Shown: positions 43,620 through 52,847 of the stretch, piece by piece
How positions within the stretch are numbered: the first letter of the stretch is position 1
Layout: the number at the start of each line of letters is the position of its first letter
The notes under the pieces: generated by a model
Database searches by the model: none
What the model was told of the DNA's origin: nothing
What the model saw: the letters and a program-made list of their open reading frames with translations, nothing else
Assembly: GCF_002252445.1 (NCBI RefSeq)
Contig: NZ_NNRJ01000016.1
Location: 42,792 to 106,791, forward strand
DNA length: 64,000 nucleotides
Source of the DNA: Brucella thiophenivorans
GTDB taxonomy: Bacteria > Pseudomonadota > Alphaproteobacteria > Rhizobiales > Rhizobiaceae
Reading direction: 5' to 3'
Made by a program: the position numbers and the translations under genes

Positions 43620-45974
43620 TCAGGCCGCGTGGATTTCGGCCTCCTGGCCGGTCACTGCTTTCTGTCTGCGATCAGGAATGCAGACAGAAACCACCGTTCC
43701 AACGCCTTCGGTTGAACGGATGCGCAGCCAGCCGCCATGTAATTCTGCAAGCGATCGGGTGATTGCAAGGCCTAAGCCTGAACCGCTATGCGTCTTGGTG
43801 AACTGGTTCTCCACCTGTTCGAACGGTTGGCCGATTTTCTTGAGCGCGGATTTTGGAATACCGACGCCCGTATCCTGAATGGTCATGAACAGTGCTGATC
43901 CGGTCTTGCGTGCGCGCACTGTGATATTGCCATTATGGGAGGTGAACTTCACCGCATTCGAGAGAAGATTGATCAGAACCTGCTTGACCGCACGGCGGTC
44001 TGCATTGAGTTGCATCGCTTCTTCAATGCGTGTCTCAACCGTGATGTTCTTTTCATCGGCCTGTAGCGAAATCATGCGCACGGTTTCATTGATCAGCGGA
44101 CAAAGATCGATCTCTTCGCGATCAAGCGAGAAATGACCTGCTTCGATCTTCGACATATCGAGAATGTCATTGATAACATTGAGCAGGAAGTTACCGCTGG
44201 TGTGAATATCGTTGATATATTCCTCATAGCGGTCTGAGCCGAGCGGACCGAAAGTGCCCGCCTGAATCATTTCCGAGAAGCCAATAATAGCATTGAGCGG
44301 CGTGCGCAATTCATGGGACATATTGGCAAGGAATTCGGATTTTGCACGGTTAGCAGCTTCCGCCCGTTCCTTTTCCTGTCCGTATTTTCGGGCCAGTTCG
44401 GAGAGTTCACGTACACGGTCGCGCTCGCCCTTACGCGCAATAGAAAGGTCGTGAATTGTTGCCATCAACCGGCGTTCGCTATCCACCAGACGTTCCTGAT
44501 GCTGCTTGATTTGCGTAATATCTGTGCCGATGGAAACAAGACCGCCATCCTGCGTGCGGCGTTCATTGACCTGTAGCCAGCGGCCATCACTCAACTGACG
44601 TTCAAAGGTCTGCCCGCCTGCACGATTATGTTCGTTTGCCATGCGACGCTCAAAGCTGAATGGACGCGTATGCGCGTCAACCTCGTTGCGTGGCACGCCG
44701 GGTTTAAGCGTCCAGACCGGCAGGCCCGCATATTCGCTGAACTTTGAATTGGCCATCACCAGACGATTGTTGGAATCCCAGAGAACGAAGGCCTCGGAGA
44801 TATTTTCAATCGCTTCACGAATGCGCATATCGGCTTCTGCCGTCTGCTGGGCAAAGCGATGCTGTTCGCTGACGTCAAATGCGATGCCGACGAGATGCAG
44901 ATCGTTTTCAGCCGCAATCTCGGCACGAACCCGCATCCACACCCAGGAGCCGTCCGCATGGCGCATGCGAAACACGCGGTCGACATGCGAAATATCGCCA
45001 GCCGCAGCCTGTTCAGCAATCGAATAAAGATCGCCATCTTCCGGGTTGATGATCGCCGAGACATCGCCAAAGGCAAGCACCGCATCCTGCGCTTCATAGC
45101 CAAGCATTTCATACATCGAACGCGACCAGTAAATGCGCCCACGCGCCATGTCCCAATCCCACAGACCACCGCGCCCACGCGCTAGAGCCATATCGATACG
45201 GCGCTGAATTTGGCCGGAAAGATCGTCGGCTTCGCGAGCACGCGCTGCCTGACTGAAATAGGCGTAGAGAATGGCAAACATCACGCCGGTCGTGCCTGCA
45301 AATAGCGTCACGTTCAGAGATACCGCACGTCGCCATTCGGCAAAGATCGTGTTTTCGGGTTCAGCAGCAATAATCGAATAGGGCACAGTTATCGGTTTTG
45401 ACACTGTGCCATAAGCGATTTCGCCATTCATGACGATTGTCAGAACGCCTGCGCGTTCCGCAAACATGAAAAGCGGCTGGATGTCGCTGAACACATCGTC
45501 GGCAGCTTTTCCAACAATGTCCGTTGCAGGTCCTGAAGCGGTAACGATCACTGAATCATCATTGACCAGAGCAACGGTCATGCCGCTGGAAGAAAGACCG
45601 CGAGCACGAAATTCGGCAATTGTATTATCCAGATCTTTTGTCGTCATCTGCGCGCCGGATTGCGTGCCATTGGCAGCACGCTCGATCATCTGCGCGAGAT
45701 TGGCGGTTGCGGCAGACAGAGCAGCTTTATGCTGCAATTCGATGTCTTCGCGCCATGAGAGCATCGAGAAGACTCGCGCTACGCCAAGGATGATGAGAAA
45801 GATGATGATGAGGGCCGGAACAAGGCGGCGCAATGCAGGTTCGACTGCCACGAACTTGCCATAGGCAGGGCCTGCGAGAAGCTTGGCATGGCCCGAGAGC
45901 TTGCCCTTCTTTCGCTTCGCTCCGGAGTAGCCGCGCTTCTCCGCCGTCGCGTTATACGCGTCGGTGCTCGCCAT
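43620..45974 (-). CDS. pleC: PleC-like cell-cycle histidine kinase/phosphatase
   Basis: A 784-residue kinase. Transmembrane helices at about 48-68 and 218-238 bracket a periplasmic sensor domain; two PAS domains follow (about 260-370 and 385-490), then a coiled coil, HisKA with H554 in [20 protein letters not shown] and [20 protein letters not shown], typical of the PleC/DivJ/PdhS group, and an ATPase domain ([22 protein letters not shown]). The order glnE-pleC, convergent, matches Sinorhizobium. PleC acts on DivK and PleD at the new pole. It abuts the glnE stop without a gap. The exact PleC identity is by synteny and architecture. Confidence 0.85.
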   Translation of the reverse strand: MASTDAYNATAEKRGYSGAKRKKGKLSGHAKLLAGPAYGKFVAVEPALRRLVPALIIIFLIILGVARVFSMLSWREDIELQHKAALSAATANLAQMIERAANGTQSGAQMTTKDLDNTIAEFRARGLSSSGMTVALVNDDSVIVTASGPATDIVGKAADDVFSDIQPLFMFAERAGVLTIVMNGEIAYGTVSKPITVPYSIIAAEPENTIFAEWRRAVSLNVTLFAGTTGVMFAILYAYFSQAARAREADDLSGQIQRRIDMALARGRGGLWDWDMARGRIYWSRSMYEMLGYEAQDAVLAFGDVSAIINPEDGDLYSIAEQAAAGDISHVDRVFRMRHADGSWVWMRVRAEIAAENDLHLVGIAFDVSEQHRFAQQTAEADMRIREAIENISEAFVLWDSNNRLVMANSKFSEYAGLPVWTLKPGVPRNEVDAHTRPFSFERRMANEHNRAGGQTFERQLSDGRWLQVNERRTQDGGLVSIGTDITQIKQHQERLVDSERRLMATIHDLSIARKGERDRVRELSELARKYGQEKERAEAANRAKSEFLANMSHELRTPLNAIIGFSEMIQAGTFGPLGSDRYEEYINDIHTSGNFLLNVINDILDMSKIEAGHFSLDREEIDLCPLINETVRMISLQADEKNITVETRIEEAMQLNADRRAVKQVLINLLSNAVKFTSHNGNITVRARKTGSALFMTIQDTGVGIPKSALKKIGQPFEQVENQFTKTHSGSGLGLAITRSLAELHGGWLRIRSTEGVGTVVSVCIPDRRQKAVTGQEAEIHAA

Positions 45975-46386
45975 CTCTTAGCCCCTCTTGATTTGCCGTG
46001 ACAGTTTCCAAGATGCGCCAAAAAGCGCCGCCCGCCCGAAACTGCATGAATTGAAATCTTTACTCAAAATGTTTCGGAATACGCTGTCACCGAACAGCTC
46101 TAATGAATCAAAAGTGATTCGTGCTGTCCAGCGAATTCGTTAACGAGATGTAAAAAATGCCATTCGCGGTTTTGATTTTTTCGTTGAATCTCAATCTGTT
46201 AAGTGGAATCAGTTTGAGAAGTGGCTCATCTAACATCATGAAAAGACTCATGAAAGCCGTAAGTCTTTGCAGGATTTATGCGCTATTGCTTGGATATGGT
46301 CGGAATGACAAAACCCGGCCCATTTTGAGGCCGGGCTTTACGAATCATGAAACCAGCAAGATGATTCGCGAATCAGCCCTCAAAAA
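45975..46386. other. Intergenic region between pepN and pleC
   Basis: About 412 bases. It carries the pepN terminator at its right end and must contain the pleC promoter at the left (minus strand). The 46100-46300 part is AT-rich. A plus-strand open frame starting at 46157 runs into the antisense of pepN and shows arginine/serine-rich shadow composition; I do not count it as a gene. Confidence 0.4.
46309..46341 (-). terminator. Intrinsic terminator of pepN
   Basis: On the minus strand AAAGCCCGGCC pairs with GGCCGGGTTT across an 8-9 nt loop, followed by TTTTGTC. It lies 46 bases after the pepN stop. Confidence 0.85.
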
Positions 46387-49038
46387 TCAAGCAAGCGTCC
46401 TGTCCACGATGTCCCGCAGATCGGTCGAGAGCTTCGGTGTACCGGAAATGCGAGCGAGTGCGGCGCGTGCGTGTTCGCGGCGTTTGTCTTCCAATGCGCG
46501 CCATGAACGCAGGGCGGTGAGAAGACGCGCGGCAAGTTGCGGGTTCTCAGGATCGATTGCCAGAACCATATCGGCAAAGAATGTATAGGCAGCGCCATCC
46601 TTGCGGTTAAATCCGGTCGGATTATTGGCCGAGAACCCACCGATCAATGCACGCACGCGGTTCGGATTGTCGAAGGTCAGCAGCTTGTGTTTGGTCAGAG
46701 CGCGCACCGCATTCAGTGACTTTTCACCGGGGCGGGTTGCCTGCACGATGAACCACTTGTCCATCACCAGCGCATCATCGCCAAACCGCTTTTCAAAGGA
46801 AGCAAGTGCACCCAATGCTTCATGGCTGTCGCCAAAACGATGCACCAGAATGCTAAGTGCCGCTGCACGTTCGGTCATATTATCGCCATCGGCAAACTGC
46901 TGCGCTGCGCGGGCAGGGTTGTTTTCATGACGGCTGAGATAATCCAGAAGCACGTTGCGCAAAGCGCGCTTGCCCGCCGATACCGCATCCGGCGAGAAAG
47001 CACCATCCTGCTGCAGGTTTACATAGAGCTTCGCGAAGTCCTTCGCATAAGCGGCAGCGATGGCTGCAATCATATGATCGCGACTTGCCAGAATTGCATC
47101 AGGATCGACATTTGATCCCATCTCGCGTGCAATATCGCTTTCGGTCGGTAACGTTAGACAAAGCGCACGGAATGCAGCATCCAGTGTTTCATCTGATGCA
47201 ATACGCCCAGCAAGATGGACGATCTTGTCGTCGATCTCCGGCTCATAGCCGCCACGCACGCGCTTGGCACCCTCAAGCAGTGACTGGGTGAAAATGCTGC
47301 TCAGCGCCTGCCAGCGTGCAACCGGATCGCTGTCATTGAGTGCCAGGAATATGCGATCTTCCGCATCAAGTGGCGATACCAGATTAACGGGTGCGGAAAA
47401 TCCGCGCAAAAGCGAAGGAACTGGACGCTCTTTAATGCCGTGAAAGGTGATGGTTTCCTCAGTATGATGGAGGTGGATGACGTCATCGCGTACATCCCCG
47501 CCTTCGACGGATGACGGCTGAATATCCTTGCCGTCACGTCCCAGAAGCCCGAAAGCAATGGGGATATGCATCGGCTTTTTCGTCGGCTGTCCGGGCGAGG
47601 GTGCCTGCGACTGCGCGAATGTGATGGTGAAAGTCTCTTTTGCACTATCATAATCGAAGCTCGCCTCGACCTTCGGCGTACCCGACTGATCGTACCAGAG
47701 TGCAAATTGTGAGAAATCTTGTCCCGACACATCGGCAAAGACTTTGATGAAGTCTTCGATGGTTGCGGCGTCACCATCATGACGCTCGAAATAAAGGTCC
47801 ATGCCTTTGCGGAAAAGCTCCGGTCCGATGATCGTGCGGATCATCCGCACCACTTCAGACCCCTTTTCATAGACGGTCGCCGTATAGAAGTTATTGATTT
47901 CGCTATACTCGCGCGGACGTACGGGATGCGAAAGCGGTCCACTATCTTCTGGAAATTGCTGGGCTTTGAGGATTTTCACCTCGGCGATACGTTTGACAGG
48001 TCGCGAGCGCTCATCTGCCGAAAATTCGTGATCGCGATAAACGGTCAGACCTTCTTTCAGGCAAAGCTGGAACCAGTCGCGGCAGGTGATACGGTTTCCG
48101 GTCCAGTTATGAAAATACTCATGCGCAATGACCGCTTCGATGCCGGCATAGTCCACATCGGTTGCGGTTTCGGGATCAGCTAACACATATTTGTCGTTGA
48201 AGACATTGAGACCTTTGTTCTCCATAGCGCCCATATTGAAATCGGAGACCGCGACAATATTGAACACGTCGAGATCATATTCGCGTCCAAATTTTTCCTC
48301 GTCCCAGCGCATTGAGCGCTTGAGCGCATCCATGGCATAAAGCGCGCGGTCCTGTTTGCCGTGCTCGACATAGATGGCAAGATCGACCGGACGGCCCGAC
48401 GCAGTTGTAAAATGATCTTTCACAACATCAAGCGAACCGGCGACTAGCGCAAAGAGATAGGATGGCTTTGGATGCGGATCATGCCAGAGCGAATAGTGCC
48501 TGGTATCATCATCGGTAACGAGGCCATGCTCAACCGGATTGCCATTGGCAAGCAATATCGGTGCCTCAACCTTGTCTGCATCAACGCGCACCGTATAGAC
48601 TGACAGCACGTCCGGGCGATCATAATAATAAGTAATGCGGCGAAAGCCCTCTGCTTCGCACTGCGTGCAATAAACATCGCTTGAACGATAAAGCCCTGAA
48701 AGCTGGCGATTGGTGGTCGGATTGACTTCCGTGACAATCTCAAGCGTGAAGCGATCTGCATCGGGCAGGTCGGTAATTTCAAGCTGATCGGGCGTGACGG
48801 AATAGCTGTTGTCACCAAGTGGCTTTCCATCAAGACTGACACTGATGAGTTTCAGCCCGTCACCATCCAACACCAGCGGTGTGCTCCGTGCAGTCTCTGG
48901 GCGGCGCTCTATGGTGAGGGTTGCGCGAACGATTGTCTTTTCCGGCTCCAGCGTGAAGTCGAGTTTTGTTTCTGGAATGGCGTAAGGGGTCGGGCGATAA
49001 TCCTCAAGACGGAATGTCTGGCCGGTTTCAGTGCGCAT
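46387..49038 (-). CDS. pepN: Aminopeptidase N
   Basis: An 883-residue M1 zinc aminopeptidase, cytosolic. The exopeptidase motif is MGAMENKGLN, the zinc site is HEYFHNWTGN with the distal Glu in LKEGLTVYRDHEF, and the C-terminal helical domain is complete. The ATG at 49038 (MRTETGQTFRLEDYRP) is favoured over a GTG 24 bases upstream because AGAGAAGAG precedes it. Single gene with its own terminator. Confidence 0.96.
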   Translation of the reverse strand: MRTETGQTFRLEDYRPTPYAIPETKLDFTLEPEKTIVRATLTIERRPETARSTPLVLDGDGLKLISVSLDGKPLGDNSYSVTPDQLEITDLPDADRFTLEIVTEVNPTTNRQLSGLYRSSDVYCTQCEAEGFRRITYYYDRPDVLSVYTVRVDADKVEAPILLANGNPVEHGLVTDDDTRHYSLWHDPHPKPSYLFALVAGSLDVVKDHFTTASGRPVDLAIYVEHGKQDRALYAMDALKRSMRWDEEKFGREYDLDVFNIVAVSDFNMGAMENKGLNVFNDKYVLADPETATDVDYAGIEAVIAHEYFHNWTGNRITCRDWFQLCLKEGLTVYRDHEFSADERSRPVKRIAEVKILKAQQFPEDSGPLSHPVRPREYSEINNFYTATVYEKGSEVVRMIRTIIGPELFRKGMDLYFERHDGDAATIEDFIKVFADVSGQDFSQFALWYDQSGTPKVEASFDYDSAKETFTITFAQSQAPSPGQPTKKPMHIPIAFGLLGRDGKDIQPSSVEGGDVRDDVIHLHHTEETITFHGIKERPVPSLLRGFSAPVNLVSPLDAEDRIFLALNDSDPVARWQALSSIFTQSLLEGAKRVRGGYEPEIDDKIVHLAGRIASDETLDAAFRALCLTLPTESDIAREMGSNVDPDAILASRDHMIAAIAAAYAKDFAKLYVNLQQDGAFSPDAVSAGKRALRNVLLDYLSRHENNPARAAQQFADGDNMTERAAALSILVHRFGDSHEALGALASFEKRFGDDALVMDKWFIVQATRPGEKSLNAVRALTKHKLLTFDNPNRVRALIGGFSANNPTGFNRKDGAAYTFFADMVLAIDPENPQLAARLLTALRSWRALEDKRREHARAALARISGTPKLSTDLRDIVDRTLA

Positions 49039-49239
49039 TGCGAAACTCTTCTCTGTGATCACTTCGATGAGAGAGTCGTATCCGGCTTTTTAGCAAACGA
49101 CAAGAAAAGCAAACTGGCTCAATATTTTTTATCAGCTGATCTTAACGCCGCTGGAACTTTATTGCGAACAAGCCTATGGATGACGCAATAGTTATTGTTT
49201 CCCGCCTTGTCCTATCTCCCCCGTTTAAGGAATTGCGTT

Positions 49240-50229
49240 GTGAAGTCCCTTCCGGACGCGGCCTCCGCAAATGTTCAGGCCCGCGAAACCGTCGAGCCTG
49301 ACCTGCTTCAGAATAATCCGATGCTGGGGATCAGCCTTAAAGTCGCCTCCGTTGCTGTGTTCGTCGGCATGTCGACTTTGCTGAAAGCTGCCGATGGTAT
49401 TCCTCTTGGTCAGTTGATTTTCTTTCGGTCATTTTTCGCCGTGCTTGCCATTCTCGTTTATTTTGCATGGCGTGGGCAGATTGCCGGTATCTTGCATACA
49501 AGGCACGGGTTCAGTCATTTCTGGCGCGGGATGATTGGCGTAGGCGCCATGTCATTGAGCTTTTATGCTCTGACGAAGTTGCCGCTGCCCGAAGCAATTG
49601 CAATTAATTACGCTTCACCCTTGATGGCGGTCATTCTCAGTGCCGTCGTTTTACACGAGGTCGTGCGCCTTTATCGCTGGAGTGCAGTGATGATCGGTCT
49701 CGTCGGCGTGATGATCATTATCTGGCCACGTATGACATTGTTTGCCGAAGGCAATGTCGGTCACGCAGAAGCTCTCGGCGCACTGGCAGCGCTTGGCGGT
49801 GCTGCAATGGCAGCTTTTGCGATGATGCTGGTGCGTCGTCTGGTGCAGACAGAGCGCACATCGACAATCGTTATCTATTTCTCGATTTCAGCAACTGTCA
49901 TTTCACTGGTCACAATACCGTTTGGCTGGGTCATGCCGACCTGGACGCAATTGGCGATGCTGGTCAGTGCAGGTATTGCTGGTGGGGTCGCGCAAATTCT
50001 GCTTACTGAATGCTATCGTCATGCGCCAATGAGCACGATTGCACCATTTGAATATACGTCAATGCTGCTCGGCCTTGGGATTGGCTTTTTGTTTTTCGGA
50101 GACATTCCAACCTTTGAAATGTTGATTGGCAGCGCGATTGTTATGGGTGCTGGCGGGTATATTATCTATCGCGAGCATCAACTGGCGATAGCCCCACACA
50201 AAACCAATACCCCGCAACAATCGCAGTAA
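49240..50229 (+). CDS. DMT-superfamily transporter (EamA domains)
   Basis: A 329-residue inner-membrane protein with about ten transmembrane helices in two EamA repeats (MLGISLKVASVAVFVGMSTL; ALGALAALGGAAMAAFAMML). YALTKLPLPEAIAINYASPL and RHAPMSTIAPFEYTSMLLGL are typical of RhaT/SAM-carrier-like exporters. The start is GTG 49240 with AAGGA upstream; an in-frame TTG lies 45 bases earlier. Substrate unknown. Confidence 0.88.
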   Translation: MKSLPDAASANVQARETVEPDLLQNNPMLGISLKVASVAVFVGMSTLLKAADGIPLGQLIFFRSFFAVLAILVYFAWRGQIAGILHTRHGFSHFWRGMIGVGAMSLSFYALTKLPLPEAIAINYASPLMAVILSAVVLHEVVRLYRWSAVMIGLVGVMIIIWPRMTLFAEGNVGHAEALGALAALGGAAMAAFAMMLVRRLVQTERTSTIVIYFSISATVISLVTIPFGWVMPTWTQLAMLVSAGIAGGVAQILLTECYRHAPMSTIAPFEYTSMLLGLGIGFLFFGDIPTFEMLIGSAIVMGAGGYIIYREHQLAIAPHKTNTPQQSQ

Positions 50230-50244
50230 AACTAAGCCTGAAAA

Positions 50245-51498
50245 TTAAGCCTGTCCGGGAGATGCTTCAGAGCGTGGATCAAGCTGCATTGTTTCGGGCG
50301 TCGGCTGGCCGTCCGGCGTATATATTTTAAATTCGGTCTTCTGGTCACTCACTGCCGGACGTTCGAAGCGTCGTATACGCCACAAAGCATGCAATCCATA
50401 GATTGAGTAGGCAACCGCCATGATGACGAAGAATCCTGATGCACCCATCATATCCATCAACGGACCCGCAAGGGCAGGGCCAATAACGCTGCCTGCGCCA
50501 TAAATGATAAGCAAGCCGCTCGAAACTTTGACGAACTCGCTTGCATCCGCATAGTCATTCGCATGGGCGACATTGAGACTATAGATTGGATAGATGACCG
50601 AGCCAAAGAGGAACATCATCGTGTAAAGGGCATAGGGCGATGTGGGGTGGACGATTAGCATAATCAGCGAAATTATGAAGCCGATAGCGCCGGCCACCAC
50701 CATCACATATCGGCGGTCAACGACGTCTGATGCGCGTCCGAGCGGATATTGGAAAATGACGCCACCAATCATCGCGGACGCAAGCATGGTCGCAATGCCG
50801 AATGTTGAAAGCCCGTTCATGCCGCCATAAATGGCAGCAAGAAAACTCCAGGTCGCAGCGACGATGCCAGCGATGAATGAGCCAACTGCCGCAGCAGGTG
50901 AACGTCGATAAAGACCTTTCAGGTCCAGCTTCACCTGGGTAAGCGCATTCGGAGACTGGGCACTGGAAAGCACTGTCGGCAGAAGTGCAGCCGCATAAAT
51001 GATTGCACAAATGATAAATAGGGTTTGCGTTGTGGCATCGCCAAACGGCAAGATATACTGACCGCACATCAAGCCGAGCATCGTTATGATCATATAGATC
51101 GAAAATACGCGTCCGCGTGTTTCATTGGTCACGCGCTCATTGAGCCAGCTTTCGATGATCATATACGACCCGGCGAGTGAGAAGCCCGCAATGCCGCGAA
51201 AAATCATCCATGCATAGGGGTGAACGATTAGCGAGTGCAGTAAAAGCGCAATGGATAGCAGCGTCAGGAGGGCCGCGAAGACGCGCACATGCCCGACACG
51301 TCGCACCAGATGTGGAATAACAATACAGCCTATGGTGAAGGCGAGCGCGTAAGTCGTGCCCATCCAGCCGATTGTGGTGGTTGACCAACCTTCGATCCCG
51401 CCGCGGATCGGCATGAGGATACCCGCAAGTCCACCGGCAAGCAGCATCAGAAATGTGCTTGCGAGCAGAGCCGCAATGGGTAAAAGCTGACCAGCCAT
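50245..51498 (-). CDS. MFS transporter
   Basis: A 417-residue major-facilitator protein with 12 predicted helices. GWMGTTYALAFTIGCIVIPH and the loop 2-3 signature region LVRRVGHVRVFAAL are visible, with QYPLGRASDVVDRRYVMVV as the second-half counterpart. The C-terminal 45 residues are cytoplasmic and polar. It resembles the YcaD-like branch. Substrate unknown. Convergent with the DMT transporter, 15 bases apart. Confidence 0.9.
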   Translation of the reverse strand: MAGQLLPIAALLASTFLMLLAGGLAGILMPIRGGIEGWSTTTIGWMGTTYALAFTIGCIVIPHLVRRVGHVRVFAALLTLLSIALLLHSLIVHPYAWMIFRGIAGFSLAGSYMIIESWLNERVTNETRGRVFSIYMIITMLGLMCGQYILPFGDATTQTLFIICAIIYAAALLPTVLSSAQSPNALTQVKLDLKGLYRRSPAAAVGSFIAGIVAATWSFLAAIYGGMNGLSTFGIATMLASAMIGGVIFQYPLGRASDVVDRRYVMVVAGAIGFIISLIMLIVHPTSPYALYTMMFLFGSVIYPIYSLNVAHANDYADASEFVKVSSGLLIIYGAGSVIGPALAGPLMDMMGASGFFVIMAVAYSIYGLHALWRIRRFERPAVSDQKTEFKIYTPDGQPTPETMQLDPRSEASPGQA

Positions 51499-51619
51499 GA
51501 GAAAACTCCAGGAAGAGCTGTATAGAAAGAATATTTGTCACGTTGAGATGGCCGAATAATAGAAGTTTACGGCATGTTGGTGACAATCGCCCTGCCGATG
51601 CCATTGAAATCAGACAAGA

Positions 51620-52474
51620 TCAATCGGCAAATTCGGCGAGCTTTATTTTTACGGATAGAAAATCGCGCCATGCAAAGCGTTTTTGCGCAGGCGTACGCAA
51701 AAGGGATTCGGGATTAAGTGTCGGCATGACCGGAATTTCAATCCCCGACGCAGTTTTATGGATTTTCCAGTTGCCGCGCATACGTACGATGCTTTCGGTA
51801 GCGCCCGTGAGCATTTTGCCAGCAGGCCCACCCAACGCAACAAGCACTTTGGGTGCGGCAAGCTCAATCTGCCGTTCGATAAACGGGCGGCATAATTCCG
51901 TTTCCAGTGGTGTAGGCGTGCGATTTCCTGGAGGACGCCACGGAATTGCATTTGCGATATAGACGTTTTCGCGCTTGAGCCCGATGGCTTCGATCATGCG
52001 ATTGAGAAGCTGCCCGGACTTGCCCATGAAAGGTAGCCCCTCCATGTCTTCGTCGCGCCCGGGCGCTTCACCGACAAACATGATGCCAGAGTTAGGATCG
52101 CCATCGGAAAAGCAAAGACTTTTGGCCGTGGATTTGAGGTTGCAGCCATCAAATCGTGCAAGATTTTCACGCAACTCTTCTAACGTCGAAGCCTGCATTG
52201 CTGCCATTCGGGCAAGCTCAATCTGAGCGTTGTCGGGCACATCAGATGCAGCCTGCACGGGCCGGCTGGTCGGGGAAGGAGTAGCCACAGCACGTGGCTG
52301 CTGTTGCGGACGCTCCGATTTTGAGCTCGGAGGCGGCGCTTCTACAGTCTTTGCAACCGGCAAGGGTGCTGCAAAACGATCGATAGACGTTTCAGAAAGC
52401 GGCATGTCAGCGCCCGCTTCCGCATAAAAGCGAAGTAAGCCTTCCATATCCAGCATTTCACGATCATCGTTCAT
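51620..52474 (-). CDS. Uracil-DNA glycosylase family 4/5-like protein
   Basis: A 284-residue protein. The first 100 residues are Pro/Ser-rich and probably disordered. The glycosylase fold has motif GEAPGRDEDMEGLPFMGKSG, NAIPWRPPGNRTPTPLE, KVLVALGGPAGKMLTG and TLNPESLLR. The family-4 iron-sulfur cysteines are not all present: the first CxxC is FDGC and only two other cysteines follow, so the cluster may be missing, as in many alphaproteobacterial relatives. It is expected to remove uracil from DNA, but this is not certain for this branch. Confidence 0.85.
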   Translation of the reverse strand: MNDDREMLDMEGLLRFYAEAGADMPLSETSIDRFAAPLPVAKTVEAPPPSSKSERPQQQPRAVATPSPTSRPVQAASDVPDNAQIELARMAAMQASTLEELRENLARFDGCNLKSTAKSLCFSDGDPNSGIMFVGEAPGRDEDMEGLPFMGKSGQLLNRMIEAIGLKRENVYIANAIPWRPPGNRTPTPLETELCRPFIERQIELAAPKVLVALGGPAGKMLTGATESIVRMRGNWKIHKTASGIEIPVMPTLNPESLLRTPAQKRFAWRDFLSVKIKLAEFAD

Positions 52475-52847
52475 TCATACACCTCACCAAATCAGGTGAC
52501 GAATTTTGGCCATGAATGCAAGAGCAAGGCGTATAATTCCGGTTCATAGAGTGCTTGGGCGTGCAGAAATACCCATTGCATCACAATAGCCCACAAACGG
52601 CTCAATGTACTTTTATGTTTGACGTTTACGTTAAGGTCAATATTATCATGACTGTTGTCGCTTTGATTTTGGACAATTGGACGCATATGCGACAGTCTTT
52701 AACTCTGCGAGAGGGTAGTGAGGTTAAGGGAAATAGACCTCTCGATATGGTTTATCGCCATTCGCGATAGGTTCATGAGCAAAAAACAATTGGATGCATC
52801 ACCCGCGCTGAAATAGTGAGGGGAATGTAAACCAGACGGAGGCACGA
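52475..52847. other. Intergenic region upstream of ETF-ubiquinone oxidoreductase
   Basis: About 373 bases between divergent genes. It holds a 22-bp imperfect palindrome at 52619-52640 described separately. The A-rich 52780-52840 part includes the ribosome-binding site (GACGGAGG). No gene found. Confidence 0.5.
52619..52640. promoter_or_regulatory. Putative operator palindrome upstream of ETF-QO
   Basis: TTGAC...GTCAA arms surround GTTTACGTTAAG; 18 of 22 positions are symmetric. The ACGTTTACGTT core resembles sites of MerR-type regulators of fatty-acid and branched-chain amino-acid catabolism (LiuR type) in alphaproteobacteria. The regulator is not in this window. Confidence 0.4.

Noticed and set aside
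46157..46588. Plus-strand open frame of 143 codons across the pepN 3' end
   Set aside because: Most of it is antisense to pepN, it contains the pepN terminator, and its composition is Arg/Ser/Ala-rich as expected for a shadow frame.
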